Shown here: piece after piece, positions 7,953-15,559 of the stretch
How positions within the stretch are numbered: position 1 is the first letter of the stretch
How the letters are laid out: each line of letters begins with the position of its first letter
Assembly: GCF_050717535.1 (NCBI RefSeq)
Contig: NZ_JBOITM010000071.1
Coordinates: 1 to 64,000, forward strand
Origin: Clostridium_AD sp050717535
GTDB lineage: Bacteria; Bacillota; Clostridia; Clostridiales; Clostridiaceae
Direction of reading: 5' to 3'
Length of the DNA: 64,000 nucleotides
The notes under the pieces: model-generated
Told to the model about the DNA's origin: nothing
Seen by the model: only the letters and a program-made list of their open reading frames with translations
The model's database searches: none
Program-made: the position numbers and the translations under genes

Positions 7953-9717
7953 GGTAGTGTAAAGTAATCTATGAAAAAATGAGATGAACTAGTTTGGCTT
8001 AAATATACAAAAAATATTTTGAAAATAGCTTGATTTATTAATATCAGAATGAAATTAGACATGCCAAAAAGGCCTTAAAGTTAAGGCAAAAATACAATTA
8101 ATATTAAAAATATATTACTTGATCATGAGCATTGATTTGTTTGCATTTTTAAAATAGTTTGTTGACCAAGTAAGATGAGTAATTGCCATTTAGCAGGCAT
8201 ATTACCTGCATTAGTTAACTCATCTAACTCATTTAATGGTCTCCAATAGTTATGAGGATGAGGACGCAGAAAATTGTAATAAGCGACCCAGAGGGATACA
8301 CCATATAGAGCACCATTTTCACTTCCATAGCCGCAAGTTACACGGTAAGATGATTTGAAGGTTCGATTAAGGCGTTCCACAACCTCCTTTACCCAGCGGA
8401 ATTCAGTCGATACGGCATCATCATTAGTTAGTCCGATGACCTGAGTAATATCAAAATCCCAACCTTTTTCAAGCATACATTGTTGGCTTGCGAGAGGATA
8501 TGCACTATAACCATCTGCAATAAATTTCAAAGCTTTACCTGGGAAGGTTTTAAATTTTTCAAAAGCCATGCGCATGGCTAGGATACAAGGTCCTACTGCA
8601 CGAGTATCTGATACCTGGTAGCCTAGGATGGATTTTTTACAGGCATCCATGATAAACCAGACATAATGGTGGATACCTTTTACCTTGATATACGTTTCGT
8701 CAGCAGAAAGGATGTTGGCAGGCTTATAGTCAAAGGTATCCGTAAATGGCTTAATAACAGCGGCAGCTGTCATAGCATAGTTAGCAATCATTGTATGGGA
8801 AATTTTGATGCCATGTATTTCTTCTAAGGCATGCGAAGTCATCCTTGTTGATAGTTTAAGGTTAACATGATAAGTAAGGCATAAACCCATTATGTAGGCA
8901 TTGAACTTTTTGTATTTGAAGTTAATCGCATTTGAAGGAAGTTCATGCAAGTCCATCTTAAAGAAATTAATGTTAAATTCACGATAAATGTAGTGGAGCT
9001 TATACTTATGTTTATCTGCAACATTTAACCCTTTGGGAAGTTTAGCAAGATTCTTACGATAGTAAGAGCACTTAGCATTAACACATTTATGTATGCGAAA
9101 ATTTTTACGGTCTTTCTTGGGAACAAGAATATTTTGGCAGTAAGGACAACGTAAAGCTAAAGGATAAGTATAAATGTTGGTTTCACTAAAAAGTTCACCA
9201 CAGATTTTACATTGATACTGACCTTTAGCACCATTATTTTTATAAATATAATGGTGCGGAGCGCCGCAACGAGGACATACGGTAGTTTCAGAAATGGTTT
9301 CCTTAGACCTGCGATTTATTGGTTTAACACTCTTACCATATTTATGTTTATAATAGCCTAAAAGTAGTTGATAATCTACAGGATTTGGAATGATCATCTG
9401 AGGAAGCTTGTCCACCTTGAACTTTTGATATTCGGGACTATGGGAATCGTCAAAAGCCCACTGTTTTAGAGGAATATGCTTAGCAATAAATAGAAGTAAT
9501 ATACTAATTTGTTTCAAAAGGTATTGATTATACAAAACTAAATAAGTTATAATTGAACTCATAACAATGACACCCTTTCATGTGTATTTTTGTGAGGTTA
9601 GATACTCAATTATAACATGTAATTAGGGGGTCATTGTTTTTTGTATCTAAAAAACTCTGTAACCCTTGATATATATAAGAAAAATCGAAAAAGTAGTGTA
9701 AAAAAATTTACACTACC
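7953..9717 (-). mobile_element. IS6-type insertion sequence, complete (1765 bp)
   Basis: The ends are an 11-bp perfect terminal inverted repeat, GGTAGTGTAAA at 7953-7963 and its complement TTTACACTACC at 9707-9717. They are flanked by the 8-bp direct repeat TAGAAAAG. A single transposase gene runs on the minus strand. An 8-bp duplication and an IS240-like DDE domain fit the IS6 family. Next to the right end a second GTAGTGTAAA lies inverted to the terminal repeat, forming a subterminal hairpin. The intact ends and duplication suggest a young, possibly active copy. Confidence 0.9.
8123..9562 (-). CDS. DDE transposase with zinc-ribbon N-terminus (IS6/IS240-like)
   Basis: A protein of 479 residues. 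The N-terminal 180 residues hold two zinc-binding blocks (CPRCGAPH...CKICGE and CPYCQN...CVNAKCSYY). The catalytic RNase-H-fold domain follows with SADETYIK, FIADGYSAYP and VKEVVERLNRTFK carrying the D, D and E. It ends YYNFLRPH, as in IS240-type enzymes. It is longer than the classical 230-residue IS6 transposase because of the zinc-ribbon extension. On the minus strand AGGGTG lies upstream of the start. It is full length with no internal stop, so it is probably functional. Confidence 0.9.
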   Translation of the reverse strand: MSSIITYLVLYNQYLLKQISILLLFIAKHIPLKQWAFDDSHSPEYQKFKVDKLPQMIIPNPVDYQLLLGYYKHKYGKSVKPINRRSKETISETTVCPRCGAPHHYIYKNNGAKGQYQCKICGELFSETNIYTYPLALRCPYCQNILVPKKDRKNFRIHKCVNAKCSYYRKNLAKLPKGLNVADKHKYKLHYIYREFNINFFKMDLHELPSNAINFKYKKFNAYIMGLCLTYHVNLKLSTRMTSHALEEIHGIKISHTMIANYAMTAAAVIKPFTDTFDYKPANILSADETYIKVKGIHHYVWFIMDACKKSILGYQVSDTRAVGPCILAMRMAFEKFKTFPGKALKFIADGYSAYPLASQQCMLEKGWDFDITQVIGLTNDDAVSTEFRWVKEVVERLNRTFKSSYRVTCGYGSENGALYGVSLWVAYYNFLRPHPHNYWRPLNELDELTNAGNMPAKWQLLILLGQQTILKMQTNQCS

Positions 9718-9725
9718 TAGAAAAG
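9718..9725. repeat. Right target-site duplication of the IS
   Basis: TAGAAAAG directly abuts the right inverted repeat and is identical to 7945-7952. Deleting one copy together with the IS restores the reading frame of the interrupted gene. Confidence 0.9.
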
Positions 9726-10105
9726 TATGATGGAATAAAAGATGGAAAGTATAGCGGAGAAATCACATTTTATAAGGATACTATACAAGTTTTTGAACCT
9801 ATTGAAGCAAATGAACTACGTAAAATAGACTGCAATTTTAAGCAGTTTTCTAATGTTAAACAGTTTTTAGGTGTAAATAGTAAAAAACAGTTAGATGTGA
9901 ACAAATTAAAACAAATACTTGATTTAATGCATAGTAAAAAGAAATAATAGTAAGATTAGGTCTTATATATTTGCAAATACCTTTAAATAATTGCACTTGT
10001 TTAAAAATAAAATTTTTAAGCTAAAGATATGTTTAAGAATAAGAGCTTGCCACTTGCCACGTAGATGGCACCAAATTTTAGATTTAAAATAGGATATTAA
10101 AAAAG

Positions 10106-10594
10106 ATGATAGACTTAAAGACTCATATAAAAGGCGAGAAAAACGCATCTATAGATCTAATAAACATTAAGGATATAGTAGGCTACTTGCCAATTAATAA
10201 CTTAATAGATTCAAGGATTTTCTCTAGACTTTTGGATGATGACAAGATGGTAGCCAGCTATAAAATGTATTGGTTGCTTGGAATATTAGAGGAAGTTAGC
10301 ATTGAAAATATGGAGATTGAGTTTAAAAAGCTTATTGCTAGGATGATAGTATATGCGTGGTACCCTCAGCGACAATTCAAATTGAATTTTGGGTTCTCTG
10401 ATAACCTAAAAAAGTCTATTGGTTATGTAGCTTTGAAGAATGAGTTTCCAACCAATTGCAATGAAAAAGAACTACTGGATTTTTTATATAAAAGTGAAGA
10501 TAAAGAAATGATCAAATGTGGAATCTTGTACCAACCTTTAAAAACGTTAATAGTAAGAAAAACGATAAATTGCTCTTATATGATAATTATATAG
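10106..10594 (+). pseudogene. HNH-type restriction protein, N-terminal part, frameshifted
   Basis: The first about 135 residues (VASYKMYWLLGILEEVS, RMIVYAWYPQRQFKLNFG) match the helical N-terminal region of a group of bacterial HNH restriction proteins. Those run to 300-400 residues and place the HNH motif at the C-terminus. Near base 10515 the match moves to another frame (NLVPTF...), so the last residues of this frame (LKTLIVRKTINCSY) are spurious. The HNH half is absent. Not functional. Confidence 0.6.
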
Positions 10595-10839
10595 ATGATT
10601 TTTGCAGTACTCAATATAAAGCATTTTCCTATATTTGTGATAAGAAAATAGTACACAGTCTTGAAGAATATGTGGATGTGCTAAATTTAGAGAAATTAGC
10701 AGATGTGCTGGAGGTATTGGTGGGACTAGCTAGTCATCTTGGATATACAGAAGTGGAATTGTTTGCGAAGAGGAAGCAGAAGAAGGAGGAACGTGGTGGA
10801 TTTAATGAGGGAGTTGTGCTGGAGAGGGTTTGGGAATAG
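10516..10839 (+). pseudogene. Chimeric relic: HNH-protein segment joined to pyrophosphohydrolase tail
   Basis: The first about 28 residues continue the preceding broken gene after a frameshift. From about SLEEYVDVLNLEKLADVLEV onward it matches the C-terminal half of a MazG-like phosphoribosyl-ATP pyrophosphohydrolase-type protein. The end KKEERGGF then GVVLERVWE is nearly the same as in the intact 103-residue gene on the minus strand at 38721-39032. The N-terminal metal-binding half is missing. This is a deletion junction between two unrelated genes. Confidence 0.6.
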
Positions 10840-10919
10840 GGTTAATAGAGCTTTTTAAGATATTAAAATATTCGTGATTTTTAATTGATTTGGTTTATAC
10901 AAACTTTAGAGGAGAGTGT

Positions 10920-13271
10920 ATGGTTATGACTGATTTATATATTGGAAAATTTAGTTCTAATTATCCAGAACAAGTAGAGGAAAGATTTTATGCGGCTGGT
11001 GCTGAGGGCGCTGACTGGTATGGAGGTATTAAACCTGGTGATTATGTGTTTCCTGTTTTTAGTGGAAAAATAAATGAACTTTGGTGTGTAAAAGAATATA
11101 CTAAAAAAGAAAATAAGATTAATAAAGATGGAGTAGTTGTATTTGAGTTAGTTAAAACATTTAAAGAGCCTATAAGATTATCGGATGAATTTATTAGATA
11201 CAGGTACTTTGAACCAGATCTTAATTTGTTAAATAAGAGTGCTAAGAGTGTTAAAAATTGTGGCTTTATTAAAATAACAGTGTCAAAAGGATGTCCTGAG
11301 CCTGATAGTATAGAATTCAGGAATAACTTTAGAAATGTTTTTATTGCGCTTGATGGTGAAAAGCTTATTTTGGATGAAAGAGATTTTGGTATTATTATTA
11401 ACAATATCGAAGAAGGTAGTATTAAAGGAATTTATATTTACGAGGATGGACAGTTGAAGATTTATGAATCGTTAAGTAAACTTTATGATATAAAAAACGA
11501 AGAAAAATATTCGTTACCACAGCTTTTGGAATATGCTGAAATAGATAATGCAAGTAAGAAAAAAAATTATCTTGAATCTGTTATATCTGATTTAAAAGAA
11601 AACGGCAAGTTCATTGTTTCCAATCCCATAGCATTATATGATAATGTTTTGGTAGGGAGAAAAAAAAGTGCACCTTCTAAGACTAAGGTTAAGATAGATT
11701 CTACTATAGAAGATGTAGAATTTGTAGAAGAAGAAGAAACAAATCCAGAAGAAGCTGCTGAGTTTCAAAAATATGTAGACTTACTTAAGTTTAATCCGAA
11801 TATGATACTTTATGGACCACCTGGAACAGGAAAAACTTATTCCACAGCAAAGATTATAGAATATATGGATATTAACTATAGTAATAAACATACTTCTTTT
11901 GAAACCATAGAAAAAGATGGAAGAGTTAAATTTATAACTTTTCATCAATCTTATTCTTATGAAGAATTTATTGAGGGAATACGTCCACAGATAAATGATG
12001 ATGAGGATTCAGAGCAAGGAACTGGAATTAAGTACAAGGTTGAGGATGGTATCTTAAAACAATTAGCAAATTTGGCTTCAATGCAGGTGTTAAAGGCTGA
12101 TAAAAGAATAAAAGGAACTGAAATAATCAGTGAAAAAAGTAGAATCTGGAAAATTTCCTTAGGAAGTCGCAATAAAGATGAAAAAATTTATAATGAATGT
12201 ATAGCTAGAAATGATATTGCCATAGGCTGGTTGAATGATATAAATCTTAAAGAAAAAAACTATGAAGAGGTATTTGATTTGCTTAAAATTGAAAGAGGAG
12301 TAAATGGAAAAAAACCTTTTCAAGATGCAGATTCGGTATATACATTCATTAGCGAAATTCAAATTGGTGATGTGGTATTTATTTACGACGGACCTAGAAC
12401 TATACGAGATATAGGAGTAGTAGAGGGAGAATATGATTATAAGCCAGAATTGAGTTACTCACATAGACGTAGCATTAAATGGATAAAGCACTATAATCCT
12501 GGTTACGACATATATGCATTTAATGGACAGACAATACTCACATTAAAAACTGTTTATCAGCTTCATAGAATTAATTTTACAGACTTAAATAGGATATTGA
12601 AAGAAGATGAAAGCAACCAGGTAGTGGTAAGAAGTGAAGCAAAAATAGCACCATATTATCTTATAATTGATGAAATAAATAGGGGTAATATATCAAAAAT
12701 ATTTGGCGAGCTTATAACACTAATAGAAAAAGATAAGCGTGGTAAAATTAATTGTGTTTTACCATATTCAAAAAAGCCATTTACCTTGCCTGAAAACTTA
12801 TATATAATCGGAACAATGAATACTGCGGATCGATCTATTGCACTTTTAGATACTGCATTGAGAAGAAGATTTGTATTTGTGGAGATTGAGCCGGATATAA
12901 AGCTATTCGATAATCCTAACGTTGTAATTAGTCCCAAAGTTAATAATACAATAGATCTTGGAAAATTATTGAATGCATTGAATATTAAAATAGTTAAAAA
13001 GCTTGATCGAGAGCATAGAATAGGTCATGCATATTTTATAGATATTATCAGTATGGGAGATTTATACAAGGTATGGTACTATAAAATACTGCCTCTCCTC
13101 ATGGAATATTTTTATGGTGATATTGAAAGTCTTAAGGCAATAACAGGAAAAGAATTTTTTGATGATATGGGAAGCATTATCTTCATAAGCTATAAAGAAA
13201 AATCAGGGGGAATCTCAGAATTTGAAGCTGCATTATTAAAAATATGCCAAGCAGGAAATGCAAATGAATAG
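10920..13271 (+). CDS. mcrB: McrB-type AAA+ GTPase/ATPase with inserted PUA/EVE-like domain
   Basis: A protein of 784 residues, the motor of an McrBC-type modification-dependent restriction enzyme. ATG 10920 is chosen because AGAGGAG lies just upstream; an in-frame ATG two codons later is also possible. The N-terminal about 140 residues (IKPGDYVFPVFSGKINELW) look like a PUA-type reader. Walker A GPPGTGKT is near residue 298, Walker B LIIDEINRGNISKIFGE near 580, and the sensor segment NTADRSIALLDTALRRRF near 632. Unusually, residues about 405-520 between Walker A and B hold RIWKISLGSRNKD, NDIAIGWLND and IGDVVFIYDGPRTIRDIGVV, an EVE/YTH-like module. It overlaps mcrC by 14 bases. Confidence 0.88.
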   Translation: MVMTDLYIGKFSSNYPEQVEERFYAAGAEGADWYGGIKPGDYVFPVFSGKINELWCVKEYTKKENKINKDGVVVFELVKTFKEPIRLSDEFIRYRYFEPDLNLLNKSAKSVKNCGFIKITVSKGCPEPDSIEFRNNFRNVFIALDGEKLILDERDFGIIINNIEEGSIKGIYIYEDGQLKIYESLSKLYDIKNEEKYSLPQLLEYAEIDNASKKKNYLESVISDLKENGKFIVSNPIALYDNVLVGRKKSAPSKTKVKIDSTIEDVEFVEEEETNPEEAAEFQKYVDLLKFNPNMILYGPPGTGKTYSTAKIIEYMDINYSNKHTSFETIEKDGRVKFITFHQSYSYEEFIEGIRPQINDDEDSEQGTGIKYKVEDGILKQLANLASMQVLKADKRIKGTEIISEKSRIWKISLGSRNKDEKIYNECIARNDIAIGWLNDINLKEKNYEEVFDLLKIERGVNGKKPFQDADSVYTFISEIQIGDVVFIYDGPRTIRDIGVVEGEYDYKPELSYSHRRSIKWIKHYNPGYDIYAFNGQTILTLKTVYQLHRINFTDLNRILKEDESNQVVVRSEAKIAPYYLIIDEINRGNISKIFGELITLIEKDKRGKINCVLPYSKKPFTLPENLYIIGTMNTADRSIALLDTALRRRFVFVEIEPDIKLFDNPNVVISPKVNNTIDLGKLLNALNIKIVKKLDREHRIGHAYFIDIISMGDLYKVWYYKILPLLMEYFYGDIESLKAITGKEFFDDMGSIIFISYKEKSGGISEFEAALLKICQAGNANE

Positions 13272-14553
13272 TGAAGTAATTACAATATTTGAGGATAATC
13301 AAATAAAAATGCAACTAACTGAAAAACAGAAAAAAGACATGCTGGGTTTGAAAGATCTGTGGGGAACACAGAATCTTTCAATACAAGCTGATGGAACTGT
13401 TATTATGAAACATTATGTAGGGTTTGTAGTCAGTGGAGAAACACGAATTCAAATATTGCCAAAGATATATAGCAAGGATAGTTATGATAAAGACAAGGAA
13501 GCAAGGGAGGCCTGTGAACTTCTTTTGAGATTACTATCTTACTCTGGTTATTTGTCAATAAAAGAAATTCCTAAGCCACAGACTATAGAAGGGTGTAAAA
13601 ATGATTTATTAGAAATATTCATAACCATGTTTATAGATAAATTTCTAAAGCTTTTTTGTACTGATCCTCATAGGCAATATGAAACCACAGAAGAAAACCT
13701 TCAGTTTATTAAAGGAAAGATACTGTTTCAAAAGTCTTTATTAAAAAATATTTATACAAACCATCTTCATTATGTTGAATATGAGGAATTTACTATAGAC
13801 ACGGTACTTAATAGAATATTTAAAACTATATTTTTAAAATTAATATATGTAACAAAGATAAATTCAAGTAAGGTAAAAATTAAGTTAGCCCTTACATACT
13901 TAGAGGATGTTAATATAATAGCATTATCTCCAATAATATTTAATAGTATAAAGTTCAATAGATTAAATGAAAAGTATAAACCTCTATATAATTTTGCAAA
14001 ACTATTTTACTACAATCAACAACCGGGGTTTAAGAATGGAGATGAAAATGTATTCACTTTCCTAGTACCTTTAAATAAACTCTTTGAATATTATCTATTT
14101 AAGCTTTTGAAAGGAGCTTACATAAACATAGAAGGTAAAGAATGTAAAGTTAATTACCAAAAGCCACAACGTTATCTTGGAGAATATCAAGGGGAGGATA
14201 TATTTCTTATGAAACCTGATATTACTGTAACGGAAGGTAACAATGTTAAAGTAATATTAGATGCAAAATATAAAAAGATAGCAGCGAGGTCAGATTCATT
14301 TGTTTCACAGTCGGATATATATCAAATGATTGGTTATGCATCACATTATAAATGCAAAGATATATTCTTAGTTTATCCTGCTTATAAATATAAAGATAAA
14401 CTTGAAAAACCAATAACTATTAAGGTTAAGGTTTTTAATGAAGAAGTTAATATAAGAATAATTGAAGTAGATATTCTAAATGAGAATATTGAAGAAACAC
14501 GGTTGGAATTACTAAACTCAATATCAAATTTAAGCACAAGGGAATTACCATAA
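13258..14553 (+). CDS. mcrC: McrC-type nuclease subunit
   Basis: A protein of 431 residues. The N-terminal region (VGFVVSGETRIQILPKIY) is the McrB-contacting part of McrC. The helical middle (TEENLQFIKGKILFQKSL, YEEFTIDTVLNRIFK) is typical. The C-terminal PD-(D/E)XK nuclease shows MKPDITV near 318 and VILDAKYKKI near 332-341, with Q and Y residues after it. The start overlaps the end of mcrB, so the two are coupled. Together they would cut DNA carrying a base modification recognised by the McrB reader domains; which modification is unknown. Confidence 0.92.
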   Translation: MQMNSEVITIFEDNQIKMQLTEKQKKDMLGLKDLWGTQNLSIQADGTVIMKHYVGFVVSGETRIQILPKIYSKDSYDKDKEAREACELLLRLLSYSGYLSIKEIPKPQTIEGCKNDLLEIFITMFIDKFLKLFCTDPHRQYETTEENLQFIKGKILFQKSLLKNIYTNHLHYVEYEEFTIDTVLNRIFKTIFLKLIYVTKINSSKVKIKLALTYLEDVNIIALSPIIFNSIKFNRLNEKYKPLYNFAKLFYYNQQPGFKNGDENVFTFLVPLNKLFEYYLFKLLKGAYINIEGKECKVNYQKPQRYLGEYQGEDIFLMKPDITVTEGNNVKVILDAKYKKIAARSDSFVSQSDIYQMIGYASHYKCKDIFLVYPAYKYKDKLEKPITIKVKVFNEEVNIRIIEVDILNENIEETRLELLNSISNLSTRELP

Positions 14554-14590
14554 CGGATAGGCGGTTAATGCTTATCTGTTTTATTTTTTC
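14554..14590 (+). terminator. Terminator of the mcrBC operon
   Basis: Stem CGGATAgGC / GCTTATCTG with a short loop (GGTTAAT), then TTTTATTTTTTC. It begins right after the mcrC stop codon. Confidence 0.75.
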
Positions 14591-14648
14591 TACTTTCTAA
14601 TGTTAAAGAACTTTAGGTAAAATCCACTCAACCTTTTTTAATTTTTAA

Positions 14649-14693
14649 TGTGACTTTATTCCCCTAATTTAGCAAAGTGGCTGTGATAGAATG
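14649..14693 (+). promoter_or_regulatory. Shared upstream element (copy 1) before the regulator/helicase operon
   Basis: These 45 bases align without gaps to 39209-39253, upstream of another helicase gene. By eye 33 of 45 positions are identical, in blocks TATTCCCCT, TTTAGCAA and TGTG-TAGA-TG. The last block could contain a -10 box (TAGAAT). The distance to the next start codon is 285 bases here and about 53 at the other copy. It is probably a promoter/operator recognised by a common regulator. The rest of 14591-14977 is AT-rich and I see no gene in it. Confidence 0.5.
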
Positions 14694-14977
14694 AAATTAA
14701 TAAACAATTAAATAATAAAATGTAAAATTATGTTGTGACATATATTTTTAAATATATAATTTCAGCGCAAGCTTAACAAAAAATATTCAAAAAAATAAAG
14801 TGATTAAATAAAAATGATTGCTTTTAAAATTATAAATACCCTTGAGAGTTATAGTAAATAAAATTATTAACAATATTGTTGAGAGAGAGTGTTGTAATAG
14901 TAAATTTGGGAGAATGGAATAATAGTGAAGCGGTAAAGGTCTTGCTATAGGCAGAACATGGTGAAAGGAGAAGTATT

Positions 14978-15475
14978 ATGGAAAAGTGGTTAGATGTTAG
15001 CAAAGATAAAATTGAAACAGCTGAATTTGTGTCCTACGGTATTATAGAACCAATAAAGAAAATAAAATCATATAGAGTACTGCCTGGTGATATGGGTGCA
15101 TGGGATGGGAATGGGTTAGAACTAAGAAAAATGCTCAGTAATTTATTTTTTGAGTATTCAAAACAATCAGAGCGAACATATGATTGTACTACTTTTAAAT
15201 GTGGTATTCCAGAAGATACTATGAGAAAAATTCTAAATGGTAGGTGTGCAATCACAAGAAACTTTTTATCCAAATTTACGGTAGGGTTAAAAATAGATAT
15301 AGAAATTGCAGATAAACTTTTTGAATTATTTAGTGGGGGACTTAACCCTAAAAATAAGTTTGATTATATAGTAATTTGTGCTTTGCGAGATAAGGATGAT
15401 TTCTCTGTGTTTTATGAAGATGTGAAAAAATATTGTGATATAAATTTACTTAAAGAGAGAGGATCAAAGGAATAA
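14978..15475 (+). CDS. Possible HTH regulator upstream of helicase
   Basis: A protein of 165 residues with GAAAGGAG before the ATG. The middle (TFKCGIPEDTMRKILNGRCAI, then FTVGLKIDIEIADKLFELF) looks like a lambda-repressor-type helix-turn-helix ('prevent-initiate-recognise' spacing with a hydrophobic last helix). The N-terminal 50 residues (IEPIKKIKSYRVLPGDMG) and the C-terminus match nothing I know. It lies 84 bases before the large helicase gene, downstream of the shared promoter element, so it is a candidate regulator of that operon. The alternative is a structural partner of the helicase. Confidence 0.5.
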   Translation: MEKWLDVSKDKIETAEFVSYGIIEPIKKIKSYRVLPGDMGAWDGNGLELRKMLSNLFFEYSKQSERTYDCTTFKCGIPEDTMRKILNGRCAITRNFLSKFTVGLKIDIEIADKLFELFSGGLNPKNKFDYIVICALRDKDDFSVFYEDVKKYCDINLLKERGSKE

Positions 15476-15483
15476 AGACTGGG

Positions 15484-15496
15484 GGATAACTTATCC
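15484..15496. promoter_or_regulatory. Palindrome between regulator and helicase
   Basis: GGATAA-C-TTATCC, a perfect 6-bp inverted repeat with one central base, sits 9 bases after the regulator stop and 64 before the helicase start. It could be an operator; no T tract supports a terminator. Confidence 0.25.
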
Positions 15497-15559
15497 ACTA
15501 TTTTATTCTAAAGTCGCTGTATACTTAAGTCATAAATTAAGAAAAGGGAGATGTAAAAT

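Larger units (their letters stand above)
7710..9947 (+). pseudogene. Hypothetical PUA-like gene split by an IS element
   Basis: The 5' part (7710-7952, 81 codons, with AAGGAG upstream) ends in SAQLKNVEK. The IS follows, and the 3' part resumes at 9726 with YDGIKDGKYSGEITFYK and ends at 9947. Removing the IS and one copy of the 8-bp target duplication restores one frame of 154 residues without any stop, so the insertion is recent. The strand pattern (IIASAQL, YSGEITFY, TIQVFEPI) looks like a small PUA/ASCH/EVE-type nucleic-acid reader fold, but the family assignment is weak. The present 5' fragment would read 4 codons into the IS and stop at 7967. Confidence 0.85.

Noticed and set aside
15484..15496. 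Terminator between the regulator and helicase genes
   Set aside because: The stem is only 6 bp with a one-base centre and no T tract follows; it is listed as a possible operator at low confidence.
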